A stretch of DNA of 64,000 bases from contig NZ_CP086136.1 in NCBI RefSeq assembly GCF_017565645.3, forward strand, positions 1,750,001 through 1,814,000. The letters run 5' to 3'. The translations under genes and the position numbers were made by a program. Under the pieces are notes generated by a model. The model was given only the letters and a program-made list of their open reading frames with translations. It was not told the DNA's origin and did not search any database. This stretch comes from Bradyrhizobium barranii subsp. barranii (GTDB taxonomy: Bacteria > Pseudomonadota > Alphaproteobacteria > Rhizobiales > Xanthobacteraceae). Shown here piece after piece: positions 36,097 to 45,599 of the stretch. Each line of letters starts with the position of its first letter. Position 1 is the first letter of the stretch.

Positions 36097-36549
36097 TCAT
36101 CCTCCGTCCACCCGCGCGCCCACGATCAGCGGCCCGATCTCCCGCTCCAGCACCTGCTGCACCAGATCGTAGGAATCGATGATCTCGCGGATCTGTGCCA
36201 CCAGTCCGCCCCGGAAGCTGTAGAACACGGCCATGTCGAACTGCACGACGCGATCGTTGCTGCGCTTCTTGAAGTAGGTGTGCATGTAGGTCGCGACCTC
36301 GTCGCCCTCGGCGAGGATGTGCGGCGCCTTGTAGCGGATTTCGGAATAGCGCGACCAGACCGTCTGCCACAGCTCGCGCAGCTCCTGCTTGCCGTGGCGC
36401 GGCACCATGTGCGGCAGCACGTCGATCGGCGCGTGGGTGAGGAAGTCGACGTCGTCGGTGCAGCACGACAGCGCGGCCTCGATATCGCCGCGTGCAAAAC
36501 TGTCCAGCAGATGCAGCACGCGTTGCCTGTTCAGCGATTCAACCGTCAT
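36097..36549 (-). CDS. NTF2-like protein, second of pair
   Basis: The 150-residue protein is a diverged partner of the preceding NTF2-like gene: VDFLTHAPIDVLPHMVPRHGKQELRELW and the late IREIIDSYDLVQQVLEREIG correspond to the same positions in its neighbour. ATG 36549 has GGGAG upstream (GAGGGCGGGAGCGGC). Both are leftward and separated by 237 bases, with this one upstream. Function unknown; SnoaL-type isomerase or limonene-epoxide-hydrolase activities are only possibilities. Confidence 0.82.
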   Translation of the reverse strand: MTVESLNRQRVLHLLDSFARGDIEAALSCCTDDVDFLTHAPIDVLPHMVPRHGKQELRELWQTVWSRYSEIRYKAPHILAEGDEVATYMHTYFKKRSNDRVVQFDMAVFYSFRGGLVAQIREIIDSYDLVQQVLEREIGPLIVGARVDGG

Positions 36550-36843
36550 GCCGCTCCCGCCCTCGTGGGGTGTCGATTGCAAACGCCAATGCGCGCTCCG
36601 CGGGTCCATCAATCCGCAAAAACAAAGGTGTCCGGATCATATGACGCGCCGATGCAGGGCCGGGTTCATGAAATGCAATTATGGGTTGCGTACGTAGTCG
36701 CCTGCACGATTTCGAGCGGGTTTTCGCGTCCCGCGATGACGCCGCGTGCATGCCGGCGGGCGCGTCCCGCCACGCACGGCACGCGGGAACCCGCGCCCGT
36801 CGGTGCTCGTTGAGACACCGAAACCGATCCGGAGACATCGATC
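36550..36843. other. Divergent intergenic region
   Basis: These 294 bases lie between the leftward NTF2-like gene and the rightward small exported protein. No coding sequence is convincing. The second half is GC-rich with direct CGCGTCCCGC-type words; the 3' end (AACCGATCCGGAGACATCG) supplies a GGAG site for the next gene. Confidence 0.4.
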
Positions 36844-37080
36844 ATGAAATCCCTGCTTCTCACCGTCACCGCAGCACTTCTGATGTTGGGCGCGACCTCC
36901 GCCGCCAACGCCAAGGGCTGCATCAAGGGCGCGGTCGTCGGCGGCGTCGCCGGCCACTATGCCGGCCATCACGGCGTCCTGGGCGCCGCCGCCGGCTGCC
37001 TCTACGGCAGACATCACGCCAAGGAGCAGGAAAAGCAGCAGCAACAGCAGGGTCAGGTAAACGGGCAGGGGAAGCTGTAA
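36844..37080 (+). CDS. Small exported glycine-zipper protein
   Basis: The 78-residue product has a signal peptide (KSLLLTVTAALLMLGATSAANA), then a Gly/Ala-rich region with two cysteines (KGCIKGAVVGGVAGHYAGHHGVLGAAAGCLYGRHH) and a Gln-rich tail (KQQQQQGQVNGQGKL). The GxxxG spacing is like small glycine-zipper periplasmic proteins. Upstream GGAGA seven bases before ATG 36844 supports translation. Function unknown. Confidence 0.75.
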   Translation: MKSLLLTVTAALLMLGATSAANAKGCIKGAVVGGVAGHYAGHHGVLGAAAGCLYGRHHAKEQEKQQQQQGQVNGQGKL

Positions 37081-37103
37081 GGCGCGAACGGCACCACATG
37101 CTC

Positions 37104-37165
37104 CCTCGTCATTCCGGGGCGCGCGAAGCGCGAGCCCGGGATCCATAACCACGACAAGCGCAGAC
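37104..37165. repeat. Half palindromic element, CATTCCGGGGCGCG family
   Basis: CTCGTCATTCCGGGGCGCGC followed by GAAGCGCGAGCCCGGGATCC and ATAACCAC resembles one side of the GTCGTCCC family elements. It forms a hairpin between the small exported protein and the uvrB end. Confidence 0.55.
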
Positions 37166-37178
37166 GATACTCCGTCGC

Positions 37179-40136
37179 CTACCTCTTCTTCCACCCACCC
37201 CGCCGTCCCGGCTGTCCACCCGTCGACTTCGGCGCCGGTCCGAACTCCGGCCCGGACTGCCTTGAGTCCGTCGGCTGGATGATCCGGCTCGTGTTGCCGA
37301 ACGGCTTTGCCGGCAGGCTCGGGTTTTCGCGGTAGGGCAACGATTCCGGCCCGTGCATTTCGTCGAGATGCGGCTTGTGCACCTTCGAGCCGCTGCCGCC
37401 GCCGCTCGCTTTCAGCGCGGAGCTCACGGTTTTCTTCTTCATCGCGCTGACGGGCAGGTTGGCGGCGTCGCCGTACTTCTTGGTGCCGGCATAGGCGCCG
37501 GCCTTGCCCTGCACGGTGCGCTGCTTGACGGTGGGGTCGTCGACCACTGCGAGCTCGGTGGCGCGCAGGCGCTTGACTTCGTCGCGCAGGCGGGCGGCTT
37601 CCTCGAAGTTCAGATCGGCGGCGGCCTCGCGCATCCTTGTTTCGAGATCGGCGAGCACGGCTTCAAAATTGTGGCCGATCGAGATGACGTCGTCGGTCAT
37701 GTCGTGGCCGCCGACCTCGACCAGCACGTGGTCGCGCTCGTAGACGGAGTTGAGGATGTCGCCGATCTGCTTCTTCACGCTCTCCGGCGTGATGCCGTTG
37801 GCGGTGTTGTACTCGACCTGCTTTTCGCGGCGCCGGTTGGTTTCCGCGATGGCGCGCTCCATCGAGCCCGTCATCTGGTCGGCATAGAGGATCACCTTGC
37901 CGTCGACGTTGCGCGCGGCGCGGCCGATGGTCTGAATCAAGGACGTTTCACTGCGCAAAAAGCCTTCCTTGTCGGCGTCCAGAATCGCGACCAGCGCGCA
38001 TTCGGGAATGTCGAGGCCTTCGCGGAGCAGGTTGATGCCGACCAGCGCGTCGAACGCGCCGAGACGGAGGTCCCTGATGATCTCGATGCGCTCGATGGTG
38101 TCGATATCGCTGTGCATGTAGCGGACGCGAATGCCCTGCTCATGCAGATATTCGGTGAGATCCTCCGCCATGCGTTTTGTGAGCACGGTGATCAGCGAGC
38201 GATAGCCGGCTTGGGCTGTGGCGCGCACCTCGCCGACGAGATCGTCCACCTGGGTGCGGGCGGGGCGGATGTTGACGGGCGGATCGATCAGGCCCGTCGG
38301 GCGAATGACCTGCTCGACGAATACGCCGCCGCTTTCGTTCAGCTCCCAGCCGCTCGGCGTCGCCGACACCGCGACCGTCTGTGGCCGCATCATGTCCCAT
38401 TCCTCGAAGCGGAGCGGGCGGTTGTCCATGCAGGAGGGCAGGCGGAAGCCGTATTCGGCCAGCGTCGCCTTGCGGCGGAAGTCGCCGCGGAACATGCCGC
38501 CGATCTGCGGCACGGTGACGTGGCTCTCGTCGGCGAACACCAGCGCATTGTCGGGGACGTATTCGAACAGTGTCGGCGGCGGCTCGCCGGGCAGGCGCCC
38601 GGTGAGATAGCGCGAATAATTCTCGATGCCGGCGCAGCTTCCGGTCGCCTCCATCATCTCGAGATCGAAGGTGGTGCGCTGCTCCAGCCGCTGCGCTTCC
38701 AGCAGGCGGCCCTGGTCGTGGAGCTGGTCGAGCCGCTGCTTCAGCTCCGATTTGATCGACTTGATCGCCTGCACCAGCGTCGGGCGCGGCGTCACGTAGT
38801 GCGAGTTGGCGTACATCTTGATGAATTCGAGCTCGTCCTGCTTGTGGCCGGTGAGCGGATCGAACTCCTCGATGGTCTCGATGGTGTCGCCGAACAGGTT
38901 TACGCGCCAGGCCCGGTCCTCGTAGTGCGCCGGGAAGATGTCGATGACGTCGCCGCGGACGCGGAAGGTACCGCGGGTAAAATCGGCCTGGGTGCGCTTG
39001 TACTGGAGGGCGACGAGGTCGGCGATCAGCTGGCGCTGGTCGATGCGCTCGCCCTTCTTCAGCGCGAAGGTCATCGCGGTGTAGGTCTCGACCGAGCCGA
39101 TACCGTAGATGCAGGACACCGACGCCACGATGATGACGTCGTCGCGTTCGAGCAGCGCGCGCGTCGCCGAGTGGCGCATGCGGTCGATCTGCTCGTTGAT
39201 CGAGGAGTCCTTTTCGATGTAGGTGTCCGTGCGCGGAACGTAGGCTTCCGGCTGGTAGTAGTCGTAATAGCTGACGAAATATTCGACCGCGTTGTCGGGG
39301 AAGAAACTCCTGAACTCGCCATAGAGCTGGGCGGCGAGCGTCTTGTTCGGCGCCAGGATGATGGCGGGCCGCTGCGTCGCCTCGATCACCTTGGCCATGG
39401 TGTAGGTCTTGCCGGAGCCGGTGACGCCGAGCAGCACCTGCGAGCGGTCGTTACGCTGGATGCCTTCGACCAGCTCGGCGATCGCGGTCGGCTGGTCGCC
39501 GCGCGGCTGGTAGGGCGATTTGATCTCGAAGCGCACGCCGCCTTCGGACTTTTCCGGGCGCGGCGGGCGGTGCGGCGTCCACACCTTGGTGGAGCCGTCG
39601 TCCCTGCGGAACTCCGGCCGGCCCTCGCGGATCAGCGATTCCAGCGCGTCGGCGGTGGCCTTGACGCCGAGCGCCTCCATCTTGGTGCGCGGCGGACGCG
39701 CCAGCGCCTCGGCGTCGTCCTCCTCGGTGGGAAGCCCGAGCTGCCGCGCCAGTTCCGGATCGAGGGTCGGGATCGTGGCGGCAGTGCCGTAATTGGCCTG
39801 CGGCGCTTCTTCAAAGCCTTCGGTGGTCGCGCGCGCGCCCGGCGGCTGCGGATTCGGCCGCAGCGGCATCGGCTTGGCATTATCCTGCGGAAACTCCTTT
39901 GGCGTCGAGGCGCGTGCGCGATGGGCGGCAGCCTCGCCCCCGGCGCGGCGGTCGCGCGAATTGTCCGGCGGCGGCTGCAGCCCGGTGCCCGATCCCAGCC
40001 CGGCATCGCCGCGATTGATCGCGGGATTGAGCAACTCGGCCAGCGCCGGCCCGATCGGCTGCACGTCAGGCCGATGTGCCTTGGAGTTCGGGGCCTTGGA
40101 TTTGGGGGATTTCGGGGGAGCAGGTTTCTTCGCCAT
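37179..40136 (-). CDS. uvrB: Excinuclease ABC subunit UvrB, extended
   Basis: UvrB verifies DNA damage in nucleotide excision repair with UvrA and UvrC. The 985-residue protein contains the usual motifs: Walker [15 protein letters not shown] near 236-249, the beta-hairpin [18 protein letters not shown], Walker B-type [25 protein letters not shown], and a C-terminal UVR motif ([24 protein letters not shown]). Typical UvrB is about 670 residues. The extra is about 205 N-terminal residues (Pro/Arg/Lys-rich, low complexity) and about 90 residues after the UVR motif. Such extensions are known in rhizobial UvrB; their role is unclear. Confidence 0.96.
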   Translation of the reverse strand: MAKKPAPPKSPKSKAPNSKAHRPDVQPIGPALAELLNPAINRGDAGLGSGTGLQPPPDNSRDRRAGGEAAAHRARASTPKEFPQDNAKPMPLRPNPQPPGARATTEGFEEAPQANYGTAATIPTLDPELARQLGLPTEEDDAEALARPPRTKMEALGVKATADALESLIREGRPEFRRDDGSTKVWTPHRPPRPEKSEGGVRFEIKSPYQPRGDQPTAIAELVEGIQRNDRSQVLLGVTGSGKTYTMAKVIEATQRPAIILAPNKTLAAQLYGEFRSFFPDNAVEYFVSYYDYYQPEAYVPRTDTYIEKDSSINEQIDRMRHSATRALLERDDVIIVASVSCIYGIGSVETYTAMTFALKKGERIDQRQLIADLVALQYKRTQADFTRGTFRVRGDVIDIFPAHYEDRAWRVNLFGDTIETIEEFDPLTGHKQDELEFIKMYANSHYVTPRPTLVQAIKSIKSELKQRLDQLHDQGRLLEAQRLEQRTTFDLEMMEATGSCAGIENYSRYLTGRLPGEPPPTLFEYVPDNALVFADESHVTVPQIGGMFRGDFRRKATLAEYGFRLPSCMDNRPLRFEEWDMMRPQTVAVSATPSGWELNESGGVFVEQVIRPTGLIDPPVNIRPARTQVDDLVGEVRATAQAGYRSLITVLTKRMAEDLTEYLHEQGIRVRYMHSDIDTIERIEIIRDLRLGAFDALVGINLLREGLDIPECALVAILDADKEGFLRSETSLIQTIGRAARNVDGKVILYADQMTGSMERAIAETNRRREKQVEYNTANGITPESVKKQIGDILNSVYERDHVLVEVGGHDMTDDVISIGHNFEAVLADLETRMREAAADLNFEEAARLRDEVKRLRATELAVVDDPTVKQRTVQGKAGAYAGTKKYGDAANLPVSAMKKKTVSSALKASGGGSGSKVHKPHLDEMHGPESLPYRENPSLPAKPFGNTSRIIQPTDSRQSGPEFGPAPKSTGGQPGRRGGWKKR

Positions 40137-40381
40137 GCCCCGAATATGGGACGAGTCAGCGCTTCAGAAAAGAGCGAATGCCCGTCCGTGCTCAGGCTGC
40201 TGACAGCAGGTTGGCAGCAGGAGCCATGATCGCCCCGACGCGACAAATTTGTCGTTGCGTCGGACGGCGATGGCGCTACTTTAGGCGGTGTTTATTGCGC
40301 GATGATCTGACCATTTTCATGCATCTCGGCGGCGCTTTCGGCCGCAGGCGCGGCCAGTCGCCTCAACAGCGGGTAGATTCC

Positions 40382-41941
40382 ATGACAATCAATTTCATCC
40401 CGAACGACCCCAATGCCGTGACCGACATGCAGCAACGGCAGCAGGACGCGCGGCCCGACCGTCCGGCCGGGCGTGCAAATTTCAACTATGAGGCTCACGC
40501 GGCCGAGGCCCCGTTCGGTGTCAATCAGCGGGATTTTCTGTTCTGGCAGAGCCGGGAAGCGGCGCTCGCCGCTGTGGAGGCCTGGGAGACCTATGCCGGC
40601 AACCTCGCCAGATGGTCGCAAGGGCCTCGCATCGACATCAGCCTGACCTACAATGACGGTGAAACGGTCGGCCCCCGGCGGTTGAATGCCTATTACGACA
40701 CGCAAGGTGTTCGGTTCTTCGACTTCAACGACGGCACCACAACCACCTTCTCCGCGGCCAGCACCGACACGGTCAGCCATGAGGTCGGCCACGCCCTGCT
40801 CGATTCCCAGCGGCCGGAGCTGTTCAACAGCCCGCTACCTGAGGTCGGAGCGTTTCACGAAGCGTTCGGCGACGTGGTTGCCCTGCTGACCGCGCTGTCG
40901 GACCAGGCGACGCGGATCAAGCTGCTTGAGATCACGCCCGACCTGTCCCTGCCGAATTTCGTCGAGGCGAGTTCCGAATATCTGTCGGCCGCCATTCTCA
41001 AGCAGTTCGGCAACGTCAATCCCTCGAAGCCGCGGCGGGCGCTGAATACGTTCAAATGGCAGCTGCCCAGCACCTTGCCGGCCGGCAAGTTCGAAGATCC
41101 GCCCGAATTGCTCACGCGCGAGAGCCACAATTTCAGCCGCGTCTTCACCGGCGCATTCTATGACACGCTCCGCGGCGTGTTCGCGGCGAGCGGCGCCGGC
41201 AGCGAGGCGGCGCTGCTGACCGCCGCGCAGACCTGCGGCAGGCTGTTGGTCGAAGCGGTGCGGCAGACGCCGGAGACGGCGCGATATTTTCAGTCCGTGG
41301 GCCGGGCCATGGTCAAGGCCGACGGCCAGATCAACAACGGCGCCAATCGCGAGATCATCGGCAAAGCGTTCTCCGATCACGACATCATGCTCGGCAGCGC
41401 CGCCATGACCGCGCCGACCGCGGCGTTGGCGGGGCCGCCACCCAAGATCCTGAAGGCGAGCGCCACGATCGCGCCGAGCACGCTCTCGGATCTGCGCGAG
41501 CGGATCGGCGCGAAGGGCGCCAGATTCGCGATCCGCCCGCTCGCCATGCTCGGGGAGGGCGTGGCGGAAGCGGTGCATCGGCGCGAAGTCCCGCTCGGCG
41601 ATATCGACACCAGACTTCGCGGCGTGGTCGCCTTCGCGGCGGAGCCGGTTCTGATCGGCCGCTCCGGCGCCCGTGCGGCGGTGCTCGGCGCGTTGCCAGA
41701 GCACAACCGCACGGAGGACGAGGTCGGCGCCTTCGTCGAGACGCTGCTCAGGAACGGTCGCATCGAGCTCGACGGCAAGCCGAAGGCGACCGCAAAGACG
41801 GCGAAGAAGAAGAAAGGGCTGGTGGCCGCCGCCGCGGCCGACGATGCGTCGTCGAACAATGTTCGCACCCACGTCATCCGCACGGTCGGCGGCAAAAGGG
41901 TGCTGACCCGCATCCGCTTCCTGTGCGGCTGCTGCATTTGA
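40382..41941 (+). CDS. Thermolysin-like gluzincin peptidase
   Basis: The 519-residue protein has HEVGH at 133-137 and GAFHEAFGDVVALL at 157-170. These correspond to the M4 HExxH and GxxxEAxSD motifs, with Glu160 the probable third zinc ligand and Asp164 the conserved acid. There is no signal peptide or propeptide at the start MTINFIPNDPN, so it appears cytosolic, unlike secreted thermolysins. The C-terminal third (about 350-500) has no recognised domain, is Lys-rich near 480, and ends FLCGCCI. ATG 40382 is chosen, with a further ATG at 40319 in frame. Convergent with the HAD gene. Confidence 0.78.
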   Translation: MTINFIPNDPNAVTDMQQRQQDARPDRPAGRANFNYEAHAAEAPFGVNQRDFLFWQSREAALAAVEAWETYAGNLARWSQGPRIDISLTYNDGETVGPRRLNAYYDTQGVRFFDFNDGTTTTFSAASTDTVSHEVGHALLDSQRPELFNSPLPEVGAFHEAFGDVVALLTALSDQATRIKLLEITPDLSLPNFVEASSEYLSAAILKQFGNVNPSKPRRALNTFKWQLPSTLPAGKFEDPPELLTRESHNFSRVFTGAFYDTLRGVFAASGAGSEAALLTAAQTCGRLLVEAVRQTPETARYFQSVGRAMVKADGQINNGANREIIGKAFSDHDIMLGSAAMTAPTAALAGPPPKILKASATIAPSTLSDLRERIGAKGARFAIRPLAMLGEGVAEAVHRREVPLGDIDTRLRGVVAFAAEPVLIGRSGARAAVLGALPEHNRTEDEVGAFVETLLRNGRIELDGKPKATAKTAKKKKGLVAAAAADDASSNNVRTHVIRTVGGKRVLTRIRFLCGCCI

Positions 41942-41956
41942 GGCGGCGGTCTGCGG

Positions 41957-42853
41957 TCAAAAGGCCGTCAAGCGGCGGCGGCGCAGAATGCGCCGCCCCT
42001 CAGAATCCGTTTCCACCCGATAGGTCGGCAGCACGGGCGATGCGGGATCGGGCGGACCGTCGGCGATCTGCTTGTTGGCCGCGAGCGACTGCACATTCAG
42101 AATGGCCTCGGCCACGTCGTCAGGACGGGGCGTCGAGTGCACCGCGGTGATGCGACCGGCCGAATCGAGGCTCGCCGCGACCTCCACCGGCAACTCAACA
42201 TGCACGTCGTTGAAGCTGCCGAGGTCGGGCGAATGCAGCTGCACCAGATTGCGTGCAGTGCCGCGGAGCTTGTTCGGGCTGAGGTCCTCGATGGATTGAA
42301 GCCTCAGGCCACGGTCGGCCAAAGCGGGTCTGAACACCGCTTCGCTGTTCTTGAAACCGGCGGCGCCAATGTCCTGCGAGATCAGCAGGGGGGCCTGCGA
42401 CCAGGACGTGAAATCGGTGCCATATCGCAGGGTCTTCATCCCAAGTTTGCGGCAGGCCGCTATATGATCGGCATTTTCCGTGATGAACAGCGCCTGATTC
42501 AAGCCGCCATCGACACCGGCGCGCTTAAAGGCTGTCTCGAACACCAAGGCATCGGGCTTTCTCGCGCCGGCATGGGTCGACAGCGTCACGCGTTCCTCGA
42601 CCGGTTCGAAGAAGCGCCGCAGGCCGGTCCTGTCGAGCACCTCAAGGTATTCGGCAAAGGTCGCAGCGATCGCCTGTGATGTCCGCGGTTCAGGCATCGT
42701 GTAGTCCGAGACCAGGCACACGACCAGCGGCGCGTGGTCCGCCGTCTCGAAGGTCTCGATCACGCCGAGCGCGTCCTCGACGCCGGGAAACGGTTTTTCA
42801 CTGGCGGAGTCGATCAGTGTATCGCCGAGATCGAGCAGCAGAGCCTTGATCAT
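41957..42853 (-). CDS. HAD-superfamily hydrolase-like protein
   Basis: The 298-residue protein has motif I LLLDLGDTL at its start, a VCLVSDYTMPEP motif II-like segment, a KPDALVFETAFKRAG motif III and an ITENADHIAACRKLGMKTLRYG motif IV region. After about residue 175, a C-terminal part of about 120 residues (NKLRGTARNLVQLHSPDLGSFNDVHVELPVEV...) is outside the HAD core. Substrate unknown. Convergent with the gluzincin gene 15 bp away; the two may be functionally tied, but this is only positional. Confidence 0.82.
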   Translation of the reverse strand: MIKALLLDLGDTLIDSASEKPFPGVEDALGVIETFETADHAPLVVCLVSDYTMPEPRTSQAIAATFAEYLEVLDRTGLRRFFEPVEERVTLSTHAGARKPDALVFETAFKRAGVDGGLNQALFITENADHIAACRKLGMKTLRYGTDFTSWSQAPLLISQDIGAAGFKNSEAVFRPALADRGLRLQSIEDLSPNKLRGTARNLVQLHSPDLGSFNDVHVELPVEVAASLDSAGRITAVHSTPRPDDVAEAILNVQSLAANKQIADGPPDPASPVLPTYRVETDSEGRRILRRRRLTAF

Positions 42854-42957
42854 CCGTCATGCCTCGCCTGCGCGCGCGGTTGCTGCGCCAGCATAGCAGT
42901 TGCAGGGGCCGGATGGAATTGCGATTGCGAGCGTGCGACCGGATCGCCGGTCGCGCC

Positions 42958-43188
42958 TTACGCCGCCGGCGGCGGGGCCTCGTCGTCGTTGCTCGCCCGG
43001 TGCGGCTCGAGGATGTCGAGATGGATCCCGCCGCAATCGGTACAGCGCATGGTCCAGTACTCGCACCCGGCGCGGCCGCCGATCACGCGAAGCACCGCGA
43101 GATCGCCATCGCATTCGGGACATTTCGACAGCACATTGCGAGCGTAGATCCTCGGCCGCGGCGTGTCTTCGAATTCGATGACTGACAT
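42958..43188 (-). CDS. Small zinc-ribbon protein
   Basis: The 76-residue protein has CPEC near 23-26 and CTDCGGIH near 49-56, a paired CxxC zinc ribbon. The N-terminus MSVIEFEDTPRPRIYARN and a Pro/Ala/Asp-rich tail flank it. ATG at 43188 is used. Domain alone suggests nucleic-acid or protein binding. It is followed leftward by the HAD gene and preceded by another small hypothetical gene. Confidence 0.78.
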   Translation of the reverse strand: MSVIEFEDTPRPRIYARNVLSKCPECDGDLAVLRVIGGRAGCEYWTMRCTDCGGIHLDILEPHRASNDDEAPPPAA

Positions 43189-43242
43189 GACCGGTTCCCC
43201 CTTTATGCTGCGCTGTCCCTTGGTTCGCTTGGAGTCCCGCGC

Positions 43243-43470
43243 TTATTCGTCGTCGTGGTCGTCGGCCCGCCGGCGGAAGCGGTCGATGTGGTGCTTGGCA
43301 TCGGCGATCGCCGCGTTCTGATCCGGCCAGGCGAAACCGACTTCCATGGCCGGAAACAGCACGCCGTCGATGGCGAGGGGGCTGAGATCGGCGCGGCGGA
43401 TGCGGGCATGCCAGAGGCCTTTGCCGGCCTCGAAGGATTCGATGTCAAAGCCGTCGTAGATGGTCGTCAT
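43243..43470 (-). CDS. Small conserved hypothetical protein
   Basis: The 75-residue protein starts MTTIYDGFDIESFEAGKGLWHARIRRAD and ends FRRRADDHDDE. A beta-rich N-terminal half, GLWHARIRRAD...GVLFPAMEVGFAWPDQNAAIADAKHHID, is a lineage-conserved type. ATG 43470 is preferred over TTG 43482 because GGGGA sits six bases upstream. It is 54 bases upstream of the zinc-ribbon gene on the same strand. Function not assigned. Confidence 0.7.
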   Translation of the reverse strand: MTTIYDGFDIESFEAGKGLWHARIRRADLSPLAIDGVLFPAMEVGFAWPDQNAAIADAKHHIDRFRRRADDHDDE

Positions 43471-43594
43471 TGTAGTCCCCAAATGTTCCGTAAGTGTCTT
43501 GTTGAAGGGTCAGGGGACCACGTTTGGCGGGTTCAGTATGTGAAGCCATTCACAAGCGGCCGGCTTTTTTGCCCAGGGCCTCGTGGAACGGGCG

Positions 43595-44521
43595 TCAGTT
43601 CCGCGGCGCGGCGCGGCCGATCCGCCTGGCGGGGCGTGCGGCGGGCTCCGAGGCCGCCCGCATGATCCAGCGCCGGAACGCGGCGAAGTCGCGCTGCTCG
43701 GTCTGAAAACTGCGATACAGCAGGTACCAGCGCATGCCCTTGGGAACCGAGAGATCGAACGGCGCGACCAGCCGGCCGGCGGCGAGATCGTCGTCGATAT
43801 AGGGCCGGATGCCCATGGCGATGCCGAGGCCGTCGGCGGCGGCCTGGAGCGCCTGGCCGTAGAACTGGAATTCCGGTCTGCGCGCGTTGATGCGGGTGAG
43901 GTTCGCGGCCTTGAGCCAGATCGGCCAATCCTCCGGCGAATGCGTAACGCGGATCAGGCCTGGCCCTTTGAGGTCGGCGGGCCGCTTCAGGCCGGTGGCG
44001 AGGCGAGGCACGCAGACCGGCGTGAGGTCGCCGGCGAATAGCGGCTCGGCGACCAGGCCGGGCCAGTCGCCGGTGCCGAGCTTGATGCCGCAGCTCCAGT
44101 CCTCGCCGAATGGGACCTCGGCACCGCCGGTGGTGAAACGCACCTCGATGTCGGGCTCCTCGCTGCGAAACTCCGACAGCCGCGGGATCAGCCAGCGCAT
44201 CGCAAACGTATGTCCGACGCCGATGGTGAGCACGCGGACGCTGGAGGGCGCCGTCACCTGCGCGGTGAGGCTTGCCAGCGCGTCGAAGATCGGCGTCAGC
44301 CCGCCTTGATAGGCGCGGCCTGCCTGCGTCAGCACGAGCTTGTTGGCTTTGCGCTCGAACAGCGCGACGCCGAGACGTTCCTCCAGCAGATGCACCATGC
44401 GGCTGACAGCCGCCGCCGACACGCTGAGCTCGAGCCCGGCCGCCGCAAAGCTGCCGGTCCGCGCCGCCGCCTCGAATGCCTTGATGCCGTTGAGAAACAG
44501 CAGCCGCCGCAAATGACCCAC
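43595..44521 (-). CDS. GcvA-type LysR transcriptional regulator
   Basis: The 308-residue protein begins VGHLRRLLFLNGIKAFEAAARTGSFAAAGLELSVSAAAVSRMVHLLEERLGVALF, the LysR HTH, followed by a substrate-binding domain ending in RDFAAFRRWIM. The wording 'LxxLxxFExAARxxSFxxAAxELxVSxxAVSxxVxxLEexLGxxLF' is that of the GcvA subgroup. No ATG is found at the start; GTG at 44521 (VGHLRR) is the best candidate and is preceded by a weak site. It is divergent from the TSUP permease, a plausible target. Confidence 0.88.
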   Translation of the reverse strand: MGHLRRLLFLNGIKAFEAAARTGSFAAAGLELSVSAAAVSRMVHLLEERLGVALFERKANKLVLTQAGRAYQGGLTPIFDALASLTAQVTAPSSVRVLTIGVGHTFAMRWLIPRLSEFRSEEPDIEVRFTTGGAEVPFGEDWSCGIKLGTGDWPGLVAEPLFAGDLTPVCVPRLATGLKRPADLKGPGLIRVTHSPEDWPIWLKAANLTRINARRPEFQFYGQALQAAADGLGIAMGIRPYIDDDLAAGRLVAPFDLSVPKGMRWYLLYRSFQTEQRDFAAFRRWIMRAASEPAARPARRIGRAAPRN

Positions 44522-44631
44522 CCTCAGGAAAGCTGATGCAAGGCCAAGATAACTCAGTTTGCGAAGCCGGGGCAAGCGAGGCACAAGAATGAGAGTAATT
44601 CCAAGTTGTGTTTCGGGGCCGCCGCCGCGTT

Positions 44632-44774
44632 CTTCGCCTCTCCCCGCACGCGGGGAGAGGCCGGAGTTTGCGAGAGCAAATTCCGGGTGAGGGGGACGCT
44701 CCGCGAGTCCCTCTGCCACCTTCCTTGCGGAGACTCCCCCTCACCCCACCCTCTCCCCGCAAGCGGGGCGAGGG
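44632..44774. repeat. Palindromic element, CTCTCCCC family, inverted copy
   Basis: CTTCGCCTCTCCCCGCACGC at the left and CCTCTCCCCGCAAGCGGGGC at the right are inverted relatives; the whole is the reverse-orientation sibling of 21859-22004 (GGTGAGGGGGACGCTCC). It sits between the LysR gene and the TSUP gene, so it may lie in their divergent control region. Confidence 0.8.
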
Positions 44775-44819
44775 TGTGATGCAGCCTTCGTTCCTTACGC
44801 GTTTGCAGGAGAATCTCTC

Positions 44820-45599
44820 GTGACGCCCATCATGATCGCTGCCCTTGGATTGCTGATGGTCGCCACCGCGTTCCTGTCGGGGCTGTTCGGCATGGCGGGC
44901 GGGTTGATCCTGATCGGCGTGCTGCTGGCGCTGATGCCGCTGCCGACCGCGATGGTGCTGCATGCGATCACGCAGATGGCCTCGAACGGCTGGCGCGCGT
45001 TCCTGTGGCGCGCGCATATCCGCTGGCGGCCGGTCGCGAACTACATGGTCGGCGCTGCCGTCGCGCTCGCGGCCTGGTCGCTCACCCGCTACGTGCCGGA
45101 CAAGCCGATGGCGCTGCTGCTGCTCGGCGTCACCCCGTTCATGGCGCGGCTGCTGCCGTCGAACATCAAGCCGGATCCTGACCGTCTCTGGCAGGGCACC
45201 GTCTATGGCACGATCTGCATGGGCTTGATGCTGATGACCGGCGTGTCGGGACCGTTGCTCGACACCTTCTTCCTCGGCGGCGATTTCGGCCGGCGCGAGA
45301 AGGTGGCGACCAAGGCGATGTGCCAGCTCGTCAGCCATTTCACCAAGCTCGTCTATTTCGGCGGCATCATCGACCAGGCCGCGAGCCTCGATCCCGTGCT
45401 CGCCGGCGTCGCGATTCTCGCCTCGATGCTCGGCACCACGCTGGCGCGGCGCATCCTCGAAGCCATGACCGACCAGCAATTCGTGGCCTGGTCGAACAAG
45501 CTGATCACCACCATCGCCTGCTACTACATCGCCTATGGCGGCTGGCTCCTGCTTCGTACCCCGGTGCTGGCGGCCTTCGACAAGGGAGGTTTGCAATGA
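44820..45599 (+). CDS. TSUP-family permease (TauE/SafE)
   Basis: The 259-residue integral membrane protein has about seven helices with the TSUP glycine-rich motif GLFGMAGGLILIGVLLALMPLP near 20-41 and the repeat GVSGPLLDTFFLGG in the second half. Family members export sulfite, sulfonates or similar organosulfur anions. The GTG at 44820 follows AGGAGA, seven bases upstream. It overlaps the next small gene (ATGA) and is divergent from a LysR gene. Confidence 0.9.
   Translation: MTPIMIAALGLLMVATAFLSGLFGMAGGLILIGVLLALMPLPTAMVLHAITQMASNGWRAFLWRAHIRWRPVANYMVGAAVALAAWSLTRYVPDKPMALLLLGVTPFMARLLPSNIKPDPDRLWQGTVYGTICMGLMLMTGVSGPLLDTFFLGGDFGRREKVATKAMCQLVSHFTKLVYFGGIIDQAASLDPVLAGVAILASMLGTTLARRILEAMTDQQFVAWSNKLITTIACYYIAYGGWLLLRTPVLAAFDKGGLQ

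Noticed and set aside
37353..40229. Long plus-strand open frame (958 codons) across uvrB
   Set aside because: It is the antisense shadow of uvrB: the GC-rich codon structure keeps the opposite frame open, and its protein is Arg/His/Ala/Val rich with no domain.
43533..45596. Minus-strand 687-codon frame across the LysR and TSUP genes
   Set aside because: It runs through two real genes and a repeat; no domain is consistent across it.
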